DNA from: a gamma proteobacterium NOR5-3
GTDB lineage: Bacteria; Pseudomonadota; Gammaproteobacteria; Pseudomonadales; Halieaceae
Assembly (NCBI GenBank): GCA_000158155.1
Contig: DS999405.1
Location: 1,291,738 to 1,355,737, forward strand
Direction of reading: 5' to 3'
Length of the DNA stretch: 64,000 nucleotides
Shown here: positions 9,216-23,188 of the stretch, piece by piece
Layout: each line of letters begins with the position of its first letter
Numbering within the stretch: position 1 is the stretch's first letter
Program-made: the position numbers and the translations under genes
Notes under the pieces: model-generated
The model's database searches: none
The model's input: only the letters and a program-made list of their open reading frames with translations
What the model was told of the DNA's origin: nothing

Positions 9216-10142
9216 CTAGCGTTCCAGCCCACCCCAGCGGCTTTCCAGCAGCCAGACGGCAAAAAAACCGAGAACCATCAGCATGACGCAAACTATCAGC
9301 TGACTGTCTCCAAACAGCTCTGCGTAGTGCTGCGGCGAAACGGGAAGCGCCGCGCCGGCATCCTCGGGCTGCGTTTTCCAGGGCCAGACCACGAGAAGAG
9401 ATCCACACAAAAAACCGGTGAGCGTGGCGAGTGTCGCACTGTGATGCACTCGAAGCAGGTAGCTTAGCAGGCGCGAAAACACCAACAGGCCGACGCCTGC
9501 CCCCGCCGCAAAAAGACCCATAGAAACAAGTTCCAGCGCCTCGATGGCCGCCAGTACAGCAGGATACATCCCCAGAAGAACGAGGATAAAACTGCCGGAG
9601 ATTCCGGGCAAAATCATTGCGCAGATAGCAAAAAACCCGGCCAGAAAAAAACTCCAGGGTGCGACGGGCAATTCAAACGCCGGCGAGAGCCCCACTCCCG
9701 CTGCAAACAACGCACCAAACACTAGTCCAAAGGCGGCCATCACGGTCCACTGCGACACATGGCGAATCAGCACCAGTGCAGAAGCGAGAATCAGACCAAA
9801 GAAGAAAGACCATAACAGCAGCGGCTGAGTTTCTAACAGCGACGAAATGACGCTGGCGAGGGAAAACACGCTGATCGCTATCCCTAACAGCAAGGTCGCC
9901 AAAAATGCAGCATCAGTGCGCTCAAGCGCCACGCGCCAGCGCCCCGCAAAGACACAACGGATCAGCGTCATGTCAAAAGCGGTGATAGCGGTAATCAAGC
10001 GATGATAGATTCCCGTGATAAATGCCATGGTGCCACCCGATACACCGGGAACAATATCCGCCGCACCCATGAGTACACCGCGCAGTAAAACGCCGGGAAA
10101 AAGTTGCATAGCGGGTTTGTCTGGCGAATCGCCCTCAGCCAT
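9216..10142 (-). CDS. DUF368 polytopic membrane protein
   Basis: A ~308-residue inner-membrane protein of the DUF368 family, recently linked to undecaprenyl-phosphate recycling in some bacteria; that role is taken from the family and not shown here. The family signature GAADIVPGVSGGTMAFITGIY is near the N-terminus, and a second glycine-rich repeat, AMILPGISGSFILVLLGMYP, lies midway, giving an internally duplicated fold of about eight hydrophobic segments. I chose the ATG at 10142 (MAEGDSPDK); the reading frame stays open to 10169, but the extra residues MCRCSRDSA do not look conserved. The chosen start overlaps the pcm stop by 8 bases. Its position between pcm and nlpD is unusual compared with Pseudomonas. 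Confidence 0.85.
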   Translation of the reverse strand: MAEGDSPDKPAMQLFPGVLLRGVLMGAADIVPGVSGGTMAFITGIYHRLITAITAFDMTLIRCVFAGRWRVALERTDAAFLATLLLGIAISVFSLASVISSLLETQPLLLWSFFFGLILASALVLIRHVSQWTVMAAFGLVFGALFAAGVGLSPAFELPVAPWSFFLAGFFAICAMILPGISGSFILVLLGMYPAVLAAIEALELVSMGLFAAGAGVGLLVFSRLLSYLLRVHHSATLATLTGFLCGSLLVVWPWKTQPEDAGAALPVSPQHYAELFGDSQLIVCVMLMVLGFFAVWLLESRWGGLER

Positions 10143-10803
10143 TGCCGAGTCCCGGGAGCAGCGGCACAAAACGCACGGGTTCTATGTCATAACGCTCAAA
10201 CCCTGACTCTGTGCGCTCCACCACAACCAGCGTCTGCTCACGACCACCCACAGGCATAACCAGTCGGCCGCCGGGGGCCAACTGGGCAAGCAGTGATGGG
10301 GGCACATGCTCCGGAGCGGCCGCCGCAAGAATACCGTCAAACGGCGCCTGGGACTCCCAACCATCGAAACCATCACCGTGCCGCATTTGAACATTCCGAA
10401 GCTTGAGTTGCCGCATGCGTTTTCTCGCAGCCAGCAACAGCGGCTTGATGCGCTCAAGAGCGTATACCTCTCCCACAATCCCCGCCAGCACCGCACTTTG
10501 ATACCCGGAGCCGCTGCCAATCTCGAGAATCTTTTGGGGATTGCGTCCAGCGATCAACAGTTCGGTCATTCTGGCGACTATGTAGGGCTGAGACAGCGTT
10601 TGCTGATAACCAATGGGGAGCGCCGTATCCTCGTAGGCCCGATGCGCCATGGCCTCATCCAAGAACAGGTGCCGCGGCACGTTGCGCAGGGCATCGAGCA
10701 CAGCAATATTGGTGATCCCCTGCTCGAGCAAGCGCTGCACCAGGCGCTCTCTTGTGCGCTGGGAGGTCATACCAATACCGGAAATGTCCGCAGATCTGTT
10801 CAT
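10135..10803 (-). CDS. pcm: Protein-L-isoaspartate O-methyltransferase
   Basis: Repairs isoaspartyl residues in aged proteins by transferring a methyl group from S-adenosylmethionine. The 222-residue protein has the SAM-binding motif [12 protein letters not shown] (93-104) and the family segments [23 protein letters not shown] and LVMPVGG. The start at 10803 overlaps the ispF stop as ATGA, indicating translational coupling; an internal ATG at 10770 would give a length nearer E. coli Pcm (208). In most relatives surE lies immediately upstream; here ispF does. Confidence 0.95.
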   Translation of the reverse strand: MNRSADISGIGMTSQRTRERLVQRLLEQGITNIAVLDALRNVPRHLFLDEAMAHRAYEDTALPIGYQQTLSQPYIVARMTELLIAGRNPQKILEIGSGSGYQSAVLAGIVGEVYALERIKPLLLAARKRMRQLKLRNVQMRHGDGFDGWESQAPFDGILAAAAPEHVPPSLLAQLAPGGRLVMPVGGREQTLVVVERTESGFERYDIEPVRFVPLLPGLGNG

Positions 10804-11288
10804 GAGCGACTCAGCAACACCACCGCATGCACGGCAATACCCTCTTTGCGGCCCACGTAGCCAAGATGCTCGGTCGTGGTGGCTTTCACCGACACCTGAT
10901 CCAGGTCGGCATGCAGGTCCGCAGCGATATTTTCGCGCATGGGCACTATGTGCTCTGCCATTCGCGGTGCCTGGGCGACAATGGTGATATCAGCGTTGCC
11001 AAGAACATAACCATGCTCCTTGACGAGCACTGCGCAGCGCCGCAATAGTTCTCTACTGTCGATACCCGCATTGGCCGGGTCGGTGTCCGGGAAGTGCTTG
11101 CCGATATCTCCCGCCGCGATGGCGCCCAGCAGGGCATCGCACAAGGCATGCAACACCACGTCTCCGTCAGAATGGGCCAGCAGTGAGCGGTCACTGGGAA
11201 TCGATACACCGCCGAGCACGATGGCAGCAGAACCCTGCCCTGCTGGTGCGAAAGCATGCACATCAAAGCCGTGTCCTATGCGCATCAA
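10800..11288 (-). CDS. ispF: 2-C-methyl-D-erythritol 2,4-cyclodiphosphate synthase
   Basis: Fifth enzyme of the MEP isoprenoid pathway, converting CDP-methylerythritol 2-phosphate to the cyclic diphosphate and CMP. The 162-residue protein shows the zinc ligands Asp9 and His11 in GFDVH and His47 in [11 protein letters not shown], plus the conserved [11 protein letters not shown] and [13 protein letters not shown] segments. It overlaps ispD upstream and pcm downstream by 4 bp each (ATGA), so the three are translated as a coupled series. Confidence 0.97.
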   Translation of the reverse strand: MMRIGHGFDVHAFAPAGQGSAAIVLGGVSIPSDRSLLAHSDGDVVLHALCDALLGAIAAGDIGKHFPDTDPANAGIDSRELLRRCAVLVKEHGYVLGNADITIVAQAPRMAEHIVPMRENIAADLHADLDQVSVKATTTEHLGYVGRKEGIAVHAVVLLSRS

Positions 11289-12004
11289 ATGTCTGTTCCT
11301 GCCATATCCACGTCCTGAGCGTAAAGCTGCCCTAACCAGTAGGCCGCCAGTTGCATGTCCGACGCATAGGTTACCTTGAGATTGCTCAGCGAGCCTCTCA
11401 CAAGTTGAACCTCAAAGCCCGCTGCCTCCATCGCAGAAGCCTCATCGGTAACAGCAAAGTCGCTTTCAGACGCTGCGCCTAGTGCTAGTCGAAGCTCTCC
11501 CACACGAAACATCTGCGGTGTCTGGGCGCTCCATAGGTTGTCTCGATCGATGGTAGCCGACACGCGCGCCTGCCCGTCACCTCGTTTGAGCGTATCCGTA
11601 ATAGGCACTGCCAGCAGTCCGCCCACGCCACTGCCCGTGACCGCGTCAATCAGAGAGCGCAGGTCTTCCTGAGACAAACAGGGACGCGCAGCGTCGTGCA
11701 CCAACACCCAATCCTCATCCTGCGCGGATAATGCAGCAATCCCCGCAGCCACCGAGGCGGCTCGACTTGCGCCGCCACTGCACAGACGGACTCGTGCATC
11801 GGCCAAAGCCCCCTCTTTCTGTCGCTGTAAATCTGCTTCGGGCACTGCAACCACGCAGCCACGAAGCTCCTCACAGGCTAACAAGGCGCCAACGCTCCAA
11901 TCCAAAAGTGATCGCCCGGCGAGCTTGAGATACTGCTTTGATTCGCTCTGCGCCATGCGAGATCCACTCCCGGCAGCGGGGACCACCGCCCAGATTGCAC
12001 TCAC
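11285..12004 (-). CDS. ispD: 2-C-methyl-D-erythritol 4-phosphate cytidylyltransferase
   Basis: Third MEP-pathway enzyme, attaching CMP to methylerythritol 4-phosphate. The nucleotide-binding motif [11 protein letters not shown] with the downstream SKQYL (about residues 6-27) is clear, as are [10 protein letters not shown] and the TDEASAME segment near the C-terminus. Length of 239 is typical. It starts inside the last codons of ftsB (4-bp overlap) and overlaps ispF, forming ftsB-ispD-ispF as in many gammaproteobacteria. Confidence 0.96.
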   Translation of the reverse strand: MSAIWAVVPAAGSGSRMAQSESKQYLKLAGRSLLDWSVGALLACEELRGCVVAVPEADLQRQKEGALADARVRLCSGGASRAASVAAGIAALSAQDEDWVLVHDAARPCLSQEDLRSLIDAVTGSGVGGLLAVPITDTLKRGDGQARVSATIDRDNLWSAQTPQMFRVGELRLALGAASESDFAVTDEASAMEAAGFEVQLVRGSLSNLKVTYASDMQLAAYWLGQLYAQDVDMAGTDI

Positions 12005-12309
12005 GGACGCGACTCTGCGGCTTTGGGTGCAAGCTTATCCGGATCAACGAACTGGTAATACACTTCATCGTCACGGGTCAGACCGAGTTCTTCGCGCGCC
12101 CTCTGCTCAAGCACGGTATTACCTGCCTTCAGGTCCATAACCTGACGACTCAAATCTTCATTGCGCTCGCGCAAAATTGCGTTCTCGCGTTGCGCGTCCT
12201 GCGTCTGCTGTCGTAGCTGCAGCAACTCCAATCGACCGCCCTCTCCCCACCAGAGGCGATACTGCAGCCCGGCGAGCAGCAAAAGAAGGATCAGCAATAT
12301 CCAGCGCAA
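12001..12309 (-). CDS. ftsB: Cell division protein FtsB
   Basis: A small bitopic divisome protein that forms a complex with FtsL and FtsQ. One N-terminal membrane helix (about 2-19, ILLILLLLLAGLQYRLW) is followed by a periplasmic heptad-type coiled coil (about 25-70) containing the typical N-x-x-L-x-x-R-N-x-x-L pattern, then a short tail. Length of 102 is normal. It begins 8 bp after eno, matching the conserved eno-ftsB-ispD order. Confidence 0.93.
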   Translation of the reverse strand: MRWILLILLLLLAGLQYRLWWGEGGRLELLQLRQQTQDAQRENAILRERNEDLSRQVMDLKAGNTVLEQRAREELGLTRDDEVYYQFVDPDKLAPKAAESRP

Positions 12310-12317
12310 AAGCGGAA

Positions 12318-13650
<1,333 letters not shown>

Positions 13651-13691
13651 TTTGTCACAGCACTGTCGACTGAACCGCCCCGCATAAAAGC

Positions 13692-16265
<2,574 letters not shown>

Positions 16266-16321
16266 TCATCAATCCGGGCCCGCGACCATGCGATAAGATG
16301 GGAAATCAAACTAACAGAAAG

Positions 16322-16358
16322 CGCTCTCGTGCTCAATCAGAAACCTTCATCGAGAGCG
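16322..16358 (-). terminator. Dyad between tilS and pyrG, possible terminator
   Basis: Perfect 8-bp repeat CGCTCTCG (16322-16329) / CGAGAGCG (16351-16358) with a 21-nt loop, just beyond the tilS stop (16365). On the minus strand it is followed by CTTTCTGTT, which is only moderately U-rich. Read-through into pyrG is possible. Confidence 0.4.
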
Positions 16359-16364
16359 TTATTT

Positions 16365-17645
16365 CTACCTAATTCCTTCGCTTTTCCAGACAAGCTCGAT
16401 CCCTGAGGACACCGCCCGGGGTGAGCGCAGCAAATGCGCCACACACAGCAGCTCCTCACCCGCGGCAGAGCTGCGTACCAACAGGGGCAAACCACTGCGC
16501 CACCACGGGGGAATCGCCAGATCCTGAAACACGGTTTTCAGGTCCTTGTGGTGGCCATCAACCATTGCCAGACGCTCGCCCCCTCGGCGGGTACGCAGGC
16601 TCAGCTGTGACAAGTCCTCGCCCTCAGCCTTCAGGGCCAGCTCACCCATAACAGGCCAGTGCAACGCTTGTCCAGGCTGTATCGTCAGTATGCCGGGCGC
16701 AGGGTCGAGGCCCGTCGGGCACAGATACACCGCGGCACGATAACGCTCAAGCGTCCAGCCAGAACCACAAAGCCTGGCACCGCTGCCGTGGCGAACCTGA
16801 CGCAGGAACTCCGACAATCGCGCCGCCGGTGGTGCCACGAGCGAGCGCTCACGAAGCCACCGTCTCAGCGCCAGCGCGGCCAACGCTGGCTCCCGGGGCA
16901 AATCCTCCACTTGAAAGCCCGGGTCACCCAGACTTCCGTGTACCGTGGGAAGCGCCGGCCCGGGAAGATGTTCATTGAGCTCTCTGAGCTGGCTCGCCGC
17001 CCGAGACAGGGTCGACCGATACCCCGGCCAGCGTCCGGCCAGGAGCGGCATCACCTCCTGACGCAGATAGTTCCGATCAAAACGGGTATCCGTGTTACTC
17101 GGATCATCAATCCAGCTCAGCTTATGCTGCGCCGCATATCCCGCAAGATCACTGCGGGGGATGTCGAGGAGCGGACGCAGCAGGGAACCATGACCCAGTG
17201 CCCGGGTTGTGGGTATAGACCCCAGGCCCTGGGGACCGGCGCCCCGGAGCAAACGTAGTAGCAGTGTTTCGGCCTGATCATCCTGATGGTGGGCCATCAG
17301 CAGGACGGCGTCTGCCTCGACGCAGGTTTCGAACCAGTGATAACGGGCAGATCGCGCCGCAGCCTCAACGCCGTCCCCCGTATCATTCAACTGCAGTCGC
17401 GTGGATCGAAAGGAAACCTTCCACTGATCGCACAACTCAGCGCAGTGCCTGGCCCAAAGCTCAGCATCATCGTGTAGCCCGTGATTGGCGTGCAGGGCCG
17501 TCACTAATCCGGAAAAACTGGTCGCCAGCGCATGCAGAAGCACCGTTGAATCCAGACCGCCACTGTAAGCGACATAGACACCCGCAGCCCTTTCGAGCGC
17601 GGGCATGTGCCGCTCAATGGCTTGAAGGACGGGGTCGTGAGCCAC
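16365..17645 (-). CDS. tilS: tRNA(Ile)-lysidine synthetase TilS
   Basis: Modifies the wobble cytidine of tRNA-Ile(CAU) to lysidine, which switches its identity from methionine to isoleucine. The PP-loop ATP-binding motif AYSGGLDSTVLLHAL is at residues 26-40, followed by the typical HANHGLHDDAELW and AHHQDDQAETLLLRLLRGAG segments and IPRSDLAGYA with DPSNTDTRFDRNYLR. The C-terminal part is the smaller tRNA-binding domain of the longer TilS form. It starts 13 bp after accA, the conserved gammaproteobacterial neighbour. Confidence 0.95.
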   Translation of the reverse strand: MAHDPVLQAIERHMPALERAAGVYVAYSGGLDSTVLLHALATSFSGLVTALHANHGLHDDAELWARHCAELCDQWKVSFRSTRLQLNDTGDGVEAAARSARYHWFETCVEADAVLLMAHHQDDQAETLLLRLLRGAGPQGLGSIPTTRALGHGSLLRPLLDIPRSDLAGYAAQHKLSWIDDPSNTDTRFDRNYLRQEVMPLLAGRWPGYRSTLSRAASQLRELNEHLPGPALPTVHGSLGDPGFQVEDLPREPALAALALRRWLRERSLVAPPAARLSEFLRQVRHGSGARLCGSGWTLERYRAAVYLCPTGLDPAPGILTIQPGQALHWPVMGELALKAEGEDLSQLSLRTRRGGERLAMVDGHHKDLKTVFQDLAIPPWWRSGLPLLVRSSAAGEELLCVAHLLRSPRAVSSGIELVWKSEGIR

Positions 17646-17658
17646 CCCTTCAGAATCC

Positions 17659-18606
17659 TCAGTTACCGTAGGCGAGGAGCCGCGCGTAGCGCGCTTCGAG
17701 CATATCGTCCGTGCTCATAGCCTTAAGCTTGTCCAACTCCCCCGCTACATGCTCGCGGATGCGATCGGCCATCAGCGGCGCATCCCGATGCGCACCGCCC
17801 AGCGGCTCGGGAATACTGGCATCCACAATGCCGAGCTCTTTAAGCTTGTCTGAGGTTACGCCCATAGCCGCCGCGGCATCCGAGGCAAACTCCGATGACT
17901 TCCAGATAATATTGGCGCACCCTTCCGGCGAAATCACAAAGTAGGTTGCGTACTGGAGCATGGCCAGGTGATCGGCCACGCCGATACCCAGAGCCCCCCC
18001 GGAACTCCCCTCGCCGATCACTACGGACACAATCGGTGTCCGCAGCCGGGACATCACGGCCAGATTGGTAGCAATGGACTCGGAAATACCCCGCTCTTCG
18101 GAATCTATACCCGGATAGGCTCCCGGGGTATCGATGAGCGTAATCACAGGCAGGCCGAAACGCTCTGCCGTCTCCATGAGCCGCAGGGCTTTGCGATAAC
18201 CCTCGGGCTTGGGCATGCCAAAATTACGGTAGACCTTATCTTTCACCGAGCGACCCTTTTCCTGGCCGATCACCATAACGGACTCGCCGTTGAGGCGCGC
18301 AATGCCGCCAACGATGGCTTTATCGTCGCCAAAATGGCGATCACCGTGCAGCTCATCGAAGTCATCGAAAACCAAGGGAAGGTAATCGAGTGTGTAAGGC
18401 CGCAGCGGGTGTCTCGCCACGCGCACCACATCCCAGGGACTGAGGTTGGAGAAAATCTTCTCGGTGAGCTTGGAACTTTTGGCTTTCAGCTCATCAAGTT
18501 CGCTGGAGAGGTTCAGCTCTGCGCCGGAGCCCACATGACGAAGTTCCTCGATCTTGACCTCGAGCTCGGCGATCGGCTGTTCAAAATCCAGATAATTGGG
18601 GTTCAT
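17659..18606 (-). CDS. accA: Acetyl-CoA carboxylase carboxyltransferase subunit alpha
   Basis: With AccD, transfers carboxyl from biotin carrier protein to acetyl-CoA, the first committed step of fatty-acid synthesis. The ATG at 18606 gives [16 protein letters not shown], matching the E. coli N-terminus; a TTG four codons upstream (18618) is less likely. Core motifs are [48 protein letters not shown] and [17 protein letters not shown]. It is ~80 bp downstream of oadB on the same strand. In Pseudomonas dnaE flanks accA on this side; here the sodium-pump genes do. Confidence 0.97.
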   Translation of the reverse strand: MNPNYLDFEQPIAELEVKIEELRHVGSGAELNLSSELDELKAKSSKLTEKIFSNLSPWDVVRVARHPLRPYTLDYLPLVFDDFDELHGDRHFGDDKAIVGGIARLNGESVMVIGQEKGRSVKDKVYRNFGMPKPEGYRKALRLMETAERFGLPVITLIDTPGAYPGIDSEERGISESIATNLAVMSRLRTPIVSVVIGEGSSGGALGIGVADHLAMLQYATYFVISPEGCANIIWKSSEFASDAAAAMGVTSDKLKELGIVDASIPEPLGGAHRDAPLMADRIREHVAGELDKLKAMSTDDMLEARYARLLAYGN

Positions 18607-18686
18607 GGGCGATGTCAACGACTGTGGGTTAGTGCTGGGATTCTACCCAAAAGCGCGCCGCGCCTCCATGGGCTAAATCGCAGACA

Positions 18687-19982
18687 TCAACCGACCAGGG
18701 TAATCATGACACCGGCGGCCACGGCGGAGCCGATCACACCGGCCACATTGGGGCCCATGGCATGCATCAGCAGGAAATTGTGCGGGTCCTCTTCCAGGCC
18801 CAGTTTATTGCTCACCCGGGCCGCCATGGGCACCGCAGAGACGCCCGCAGAGCCAATAAGCGGATTAATCGGTGTATTGCCCAAACGGTTCATCAGCTTG
18901 GCCAGCAGGACCCCGGAGGCCGTTCCAACGCTGAATGCCACGATGCCCAGCCCCAGAATACCCAGCGTATTAACATCCAAAAACTTATCCGCTACGAGCT
19001 TGGAGCCCACCGCAAGGCCCAGAAATATCGTCGTGATATTAATCAAGGCGTTTTGGGCTGCGGCACTCAATCGCTCCACCACCCCGCACTCGCGCATTAA
19101 ATTACCGAAACACAGCATTCCCAGCAAAGGCGCAGCATCGGGCAGCAAAAGAGCGACCAAAATGAGCAACATCAATGGAAAGCTGATCTTCTCCCGGCGG
19201 CTCACCTCCCGCAGCTGCACCATGACAATTTGTCGCTCCGCCGGGGTGGTAAGCGCACGCATGATGGGTGGTTGAATCAGGGGGACCAATGCCATGTACG
19301 AGTACGCCGCAACAGCAATCGCGCCCAGCAGATCCGGCGCCAACAAACTGGAGACATAAATAGCGGTGGGGCCATCGGCACCACCAATGATGCCGATGGC
19401 CGCAGACTGCGCAAGGCTGAAATCAGTAACCCCCAGAGAGGTAAGACCCACAGCCCCGAGCACCGTGGCAAAGATGCCAAACTGCGCCGCTGCGCCCAGC
19501 AGGAGTGTTCGAGGGTTTGCCAGCAGTGGTCCGAAGTCCGTCATGGCGCCAACTCCCATAAAAATCACCAGAGGAGCAACACCACTGCCAATCGCCACGC
19601 TGTAAAAGCTGAAAAGCATGCCATCACTGAGCCCCGCATCGCGGGCTAACTGGAGGGCCTCCCACTGCAGCGCCTGGGGTGCCACCTCCAGGGCAGCGCC
19701 AATACTGGCCGGGTCAGCGGCGCTGGAAACCAGCACGGACAGTGCGGCAAGTAACTCACTGTTTGCGCCGTGAAGCGCCTTATCCAACGCCGAATAAGCC
19801 AGTCCTGCCCCGGGTATGTTCGCCAGCAGACCACCAAACCCGATAGGCACCAGCAGCAGCGGCTCAAAGCGGCGATGAATAGCCAGATACAACAACAAGA
19901 GCGCGATGCCCAGCATGACTGCCGAACCCATATCCATCTGGGCCAGACCGGAGGCGCCCCACAACTGGGCCAGGCGATCCAT
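18687..19982 (-). CDS. oadB: Sodium-pumping decarboxylase beta subunit (OadB)
   Basis: Integral membrane subunit that decarboxylates carboxybiotin and couples this to sodium export. The 431-residue protein has many hydrophobic segments, a pore-lining ADPASIG-like region, and the conserved [16 protein letters not shown] and [15 protein letters not shown] segments. Its start overlaps the oadA stop (TGATG), so translation is coupled. Sequence alone does not separate an oxaloacetate pump from methylmalonyl-CoA or glutaconyl-CoA pumps, but the OadA partner points to oxaloacetate. Confidence 0.95.
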   Translation of the reverse strand: MDRLAQLWGASGLAQMDMGSAVMLGIALLLLYLAIHRRFEPLLLVPIGFGGLLANIPGAGLAYSALDKALHGANSELLAALSVLVSSAADPASIGAALEVAPQALQWEALQLARDAGLSDGMLFSFYSVAIGSGVAPLVIFMGVGAMTDFGPLLANPRTLLLGAAAQFGIFATVLGAVGLTSLGVTDFSLAQSAAIGIIGGADGPTAIYVSSLLAPDLLGAIAVAAYSYMALVPLIQPPIMRALTTPAERQIVMVQLREVSRREKISFPLMLLILVALLLPDAAPLLGMLCFGNLMRECGVVERLSAAAQNALINITTIFLGLAVGSKLVADKFLDVNTLGILGLGIVAFSVGTASGVLLAKLMNRLGNTPINPLIGSAGVSAVPMAARVSNKLGLEEDPHNFLLMHAMGPNVAGVIGSAVAAGVMITLVG

Positions 19983-21799
19983 CAGTGCGCGTCCAGCTCC
20001 AGCAAGGCATCACCCACCGCGACGGAGTCTCCCGCTGACACGATGAGCCGGGTAACAACACCACCTTTCGGGGCGCGAACCTCTGTCTCCATCTTCATGG
20101 CTTCGAGAATAACAACCACGTCACCCGCGTCCACAGCGTCACCAACGGCTACAGCCAGGCTCACGATATTACCCGCCAACGGGGCGTTAACAGGCTCGGC
20201 ATTGCTCGCTGCGGCGGGCGGTGCCGCAACGACCGGTGCTCTGGCCGCTGGCTGGATATTGCTCACATCTCCACCCTCGGCCACTTCCACCACAAAGCGC
20301 TGGCCATTGACCGACACGGTGTAGATACCCGCGTCTTGCGGCGCGGGCGCGCTGGGCGCCGGGGCTGAGACCGCCGCCTCGTCAACCGCGACCTCGGTGC
20401 CCGGGGCCGGTTCAAAAGCACTGGCATCGCCCCGCTTATCCAGAAAGCGCAGCCCGATCTGAGGAAACAGGGCATAGGTCAGGGCGTCGTCTACCGCTCC
20501 CGCCCCGGCGGCAAGCTCAATACCTTTCTCTTTCGCCAGAGACTGCAGCTCGGCCTGTAGCTCCTCCATCTCGGGGGCCAGTAAGTCAGCGGGACGGCAG
20601 GTGATCGCCTCTCCCCCGTCAAGCACTCGCTGCTGCAGGGCTGCATTGACCGGTGCAGGCGTCACACCATATTCGCCCTTCAACACCCCGGCTGTTTCCC
20701 GGGAGATCGATTTGTAGCGTTCCCCGGTTATGACATTCAGCACGGCCTGGGACCCTACAATCTGCGAGGTCGGTGTTACCAAAGGAATGAATCCCAGATC
20801 TTCGCGGACTGCAGGAATCTCCTGGAGCACTTCCCCCAGTCGATGCTCGGCGTTTTGCTCCCGCAGCTGGTTCTCCATGTTGGTCAGCATGCCGCCGGGG
20901 ACCTGAGCAACCAAAATACGGGAGTCGACGCCGCGCAGGGAGCCCTCAAATTTTGCGTACTTCTTGCGCACCTCGCGGAAATAACCGGCAATGCGCTCCA
21001 GGGCCACCAGATCCAGACCGGTGTCGCGCTCCGTGCCTTCAAGAATCGCCACCAAAGCTTCCGTGGGCGAATGACCATAGGTCATGCTCATACTCGATAC
21101 GGCGGTATCTATATTGTCGATACCCGCCTCGATGCACTTAAGATTGGTTGCCGTAGACAGCCCGGTGGTCGCGTGGCACTGCATGTGGATAGGAATAGAG
21201 CAGGCAGCTTTAAGTTTGGTGACCAGCTCAAAACCGACGTAGGGACGCAGCAGGCCGGCCATATCCTTAATAGCGATGGAGTCCGCCCCCATATCCTCGA
21301 TGCGTCGACCCTGATCCACCCAACCGTCAATGTCGTGCACCGGACTCAGGGTGTAGGCGATGGTCCCCTGAGCATGTTTGCCCTGATTTTTTACCGCTTT
21401 GAGCGCCACCTCGATATTGCGCATATCGTTCATGGCGTCAAATACCCGAAACACATCCACGCCGTTGGTCGCAGCACGTTCCACAAATTTTTCCACCACA
21501 TCATCGGCGTAATGGCGATAGCCCAACAGATTCTGTCCCCGAAGCAGCATCTGCTGCGGCGTTTTGGGCATGGCTTTTTTGAGCTGGCGAATACGATCCC
21601 AGGGGTCCTCCCCCAGATAACGAATGCAGGCGTCAAAGGTCGCCCCACCCCAGGACTCCATAGACCAAAAGCCTACCTCATCAAGCTCCGCGGCGATGGG
21701 CAACATATCATCCAGGCGCATGCGCGTAGCGAACAGCGATTGATGCGCATCACGCAGCACCAGTTCCGTAATACCTAGTTTTCCCGGTCGATCAGACAT
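19982..21799 (-). CDS. oadA: Sodium-pumping oxaloacetate decarboxylase alpha subunit (OadA)
   Basis: Cytosolic subunit that moves the carboxyl group of oxaloacetate to biotin. The N-terminal carboxyltransferase barrel starts [19 protein letters not shown] and has the metal-binding [11 protein letters not shown] middle helical domain and an Ala/Pro-rich linker lead to a C-terminal biotinyl domain with EAMKMETEV; the biotinylated lysine is about residue 569 of 605. I chose the ATG at 21799 (MSDRPGKLG); the frame extends to 21844 but those residues are not family-like. It overlaps the oadG stop by 8 bases and oadB by one. Confidence 0.95.
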   Translation of the reverse strand: MSDRPGKLGITELVLRDAHQSLFATRMRLDDMLPIAAELDEVGFWSMESWGGATFDACIRYLGEDPWDRIRQLKKAMPKTPQQMLLRGQNLLGYRHYADDVVEKFVERAATNGVDVFRVFDAMNDMRNIEVALKAVKNQGKHAQGTIAYTLSPVHDIDGWVDQGRRIEDMGADSIAIKDMAGLLRPYVGFELVTKLKAACSIPIHMQCHATTGLSTATNLKCIEAGIDNIDTAVSSMSMTYGHSPTEALVAILEGTERDTGLDLVALERIAGYFREVRKKYAKFEGSLRGVDSRILVAQVPGGMLTNMENQLREQNAEHRLGEVLQEIPAVREDLGFIPLVTPTSQIVGSQAVLNVITGERYKSISRETAGVLKGEYGVTPAPVNAALQQRVLDGGEAITCRPADLLAPEMEELQAELQSLAKEKGIELAAGAGAVDDALTYALFPQIGLRFLDKRGDASAFEPAPGTEVAVDEAAVSAPAPSAPAPQDAGIYTVSVNGQRFVVEVAEGGDVSNIQPAARAPVVAAPPAAASNAEPVNAPLAGNIVSLAVAVGDAVDAGDVVVILEAMKMETEVRAPKGGVVTRLIVSAGDSVAVGDALLELDAH

Positions 21800-22085
21800 G
21801 CGTTTTCCTTTGATAAGAATCAGATGCGGATGCAACGAGGCCACGCTGTCGATGCTGATGCACCGCAGAAGCTATCGCCGCCAGCAGTTCCGGAGAGGGT
21901 GTTTGAGGAGATTGGGAAGGCCGTGCGCTCCGCCGGGGAGCCGCGGAGGGGGCTTCGGGAAAGAAACGCTGAATAAACAATGACATCAGCCGCGTAGCAA
22001 AAACCAGCAGCGTCAGGAACACCACCACAGTGCCCATACCGTAAACCAGCAGTTCAAGACCCTGCGAAAGCAGATTGACGCTCAT
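21792..22085 (-). CDS. oadG: Sodium-pumping decarboxylase gamma subunit (OadG)
   Basis: Small membrane-anchor subunit that assembles the alpha and beta subunits. The ATG at 22085 follows a strong GGAGG and gives a 97-residue protein starting [20 protein letters not shown]. There is one N-terminal membrane helix (about 8-32) and a Pro/Ser-rich cytoplasmic tail ending in a His-rich HQHRQ segment, in the region where gamma subunits bind zinc. The frame upstream to 22238 is non-coding and overlaps the dusC promoter region. oadG-oadA-oadB is the standard operon order. Confidence 0.9.
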   Translation of the reverse strand: MSVNLLSQGLELLVYGMGTVVVFLTLLVFATRLMSLFIQRFFPEAPSAAPRRSARPSQSPQTPSPELLAAIASAVHQHRQRGLVASASDSYQRKTHV

Positions 22086-22164
22086 CACATCCTCCAAAGA
22101 TGGCCCATGATAAACGAGGCTGGCACTGCGGGTCACCAAAGCTGTGCCAGATTGCAAGTCTGCG

Positions 22165-22170
22165 TATACT
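22165..22170 (+). promoter_or_regulatory. Possible -10 box of dusC
   Basis: TATACT lies 8 bases before the proposed GTG start of dusC, so the transcript could be nearly leaderless. No convincing -35 element is visible 17 bases upstream. Similar TATACT boxes precede lutA and tdh. Confidence 0.35.
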
Positions 22171-22178
22171 CCAGCCCT

Positions 22179-23165
22179 GTGACTTTCGAACCTCAACCCC
22201 GCATCCTTCTGGCGCCCATGGAAGGCGTCATCGATCACACCATGCGTGAGCTGTTAACCCGGCTTGGTGGTGTGGACCGCTGTGTCACAGAGTTTATGCG
22301 CGTCACCCGGGAACTGCTGCCGGCGCGGGTATTCCATCGTATATGTCCGGAGCTGGCTCAGGGAGGACGCACGTCGTCGGGGGCTCCCGTCTTCCTGCAA
22401 ATCCTTGGAGGCGATGCAACCCTGGTAGCAGAAAACGCCGCGCGGGCCGCAGAGCTTGGCGGCCTGGGCATTGACTTAAACTTTGGCTGCCCGGCCAAGA
22501 CGGTTAACCGCTCTGACGGCGGCTCCATTATCCTGCGGGAACCCGAGCGCGTGCACGCCATCGTGGCGGCGGCCCGCCGGGCAGTCCCGGTATCGGTCCC
22601 GCTGAGTGTAAAAATTCGTTTGGGCTTTGAAGACCGGGACCGGTTTCTGGATATAGTCTCTGGTATCGATGCAGCAAAACCCAGTGAGCTGGTTATCCAT
22701 GCGCGAACACGGGCAGATGGCTATCGACCTCCGGCCTACTGGGATCAGATTGCCCTGGCCCGCTCGGTTACAGATCTGCCACTGGTGGCCAACGGCGAGA
22801 TCTGGGGCGTGGGTGATGCGCAGCTGGCCAGAGCAAAAAGCGGCACGCCGGACCTGATGCTGGGTCGCGGTGTACTGTGCAGACCCGACCTTCCGAGACT
22901 TGTTCGCGCAGCCGATCTGGGCCTTGAACAAAACGCCCTGAGCTGGGACGACATTCGCGCACTGCTGCTAACTTACCTTGCGGTCACTCTGGATACTTAC
23001 GATGCCCGCTACGCCGTGAACCCGATTAAACAATGGCTGGGATACCTCAGACATTACTACCCACAGGCCGCCGCCATGTTTGCGGTAATTAAACGTATTC
23101 TGGACCCTGAACAGTTGAGGCTGGCTATTGCAGGCGATGACAACATCGCTCCCATAGCGGCCTAG
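22179..23165 (+). CDS. dusC: tRNA-dihydrouridine(16) synthase DusC
   Basis: FMN-dependent reductase that forms dihydrouridine in tRNA; the DusC subgroup modifies position 16. The flavin-site start RILLAPMEGVIDHTMRELL, the catalytic-cysteine motif DLNFGCPAKTVNRSDGG, VKIRLGF, VIHARTRADGY and NGEIW...LGRG follow the DusC pattern (GCPAKTV-N-x2-GG and GEIW) more closely than DusA or DusB. I chose the GTG at 22179, giving 328 residues; the frame continues up to 22107 but would overlap the divergent oadG start. It heads a rightward run with the POT transporter 23 bp downstream. Confidence 0.9.
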   Translation: MTFEPQPRILLAPMEGVIDHTMRELLTRLGGVDRCVTEFMRVTRELLPARVFHRICPELAQGGRTSSGAPVFLQILGGDATLVAENAARAAELGGLGIDLNFGCPAKTVNRSDGGSIILREPERVHAIVAAARRAVPVSVPLSVKIRLGFEDRDRFLDIVSGIDAAKPSELVIHARTRADGYRPPAYWDQIALARSVTDLPLVANGEIWGVGDAQLARAKSGTPDLMLGRGVLCRPDLPRLVRAADLGLEQNALSWDDIRALLLTYLAVTLDTYDARYAVNPIKQWLGYLRHYYPQAAAMFAVIKRILDPEQLRLAIAGDDNIAPIAA

Positions 23166-23188
23166 GGACAAGAAAAAGGAAGCATTCC

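Noticed and set aside
17968-19275. 435-residue open frame antisense to accA and oadB
   Set aside because: It spans two strongly conserved genes, shows no family motifs, and is explained by high GC content and codon bias on the other strand.
20843-21778. 311-residue open frame antisense to oadA
   Set aside because: Shadow of the conserved carboxyltransferase domain.
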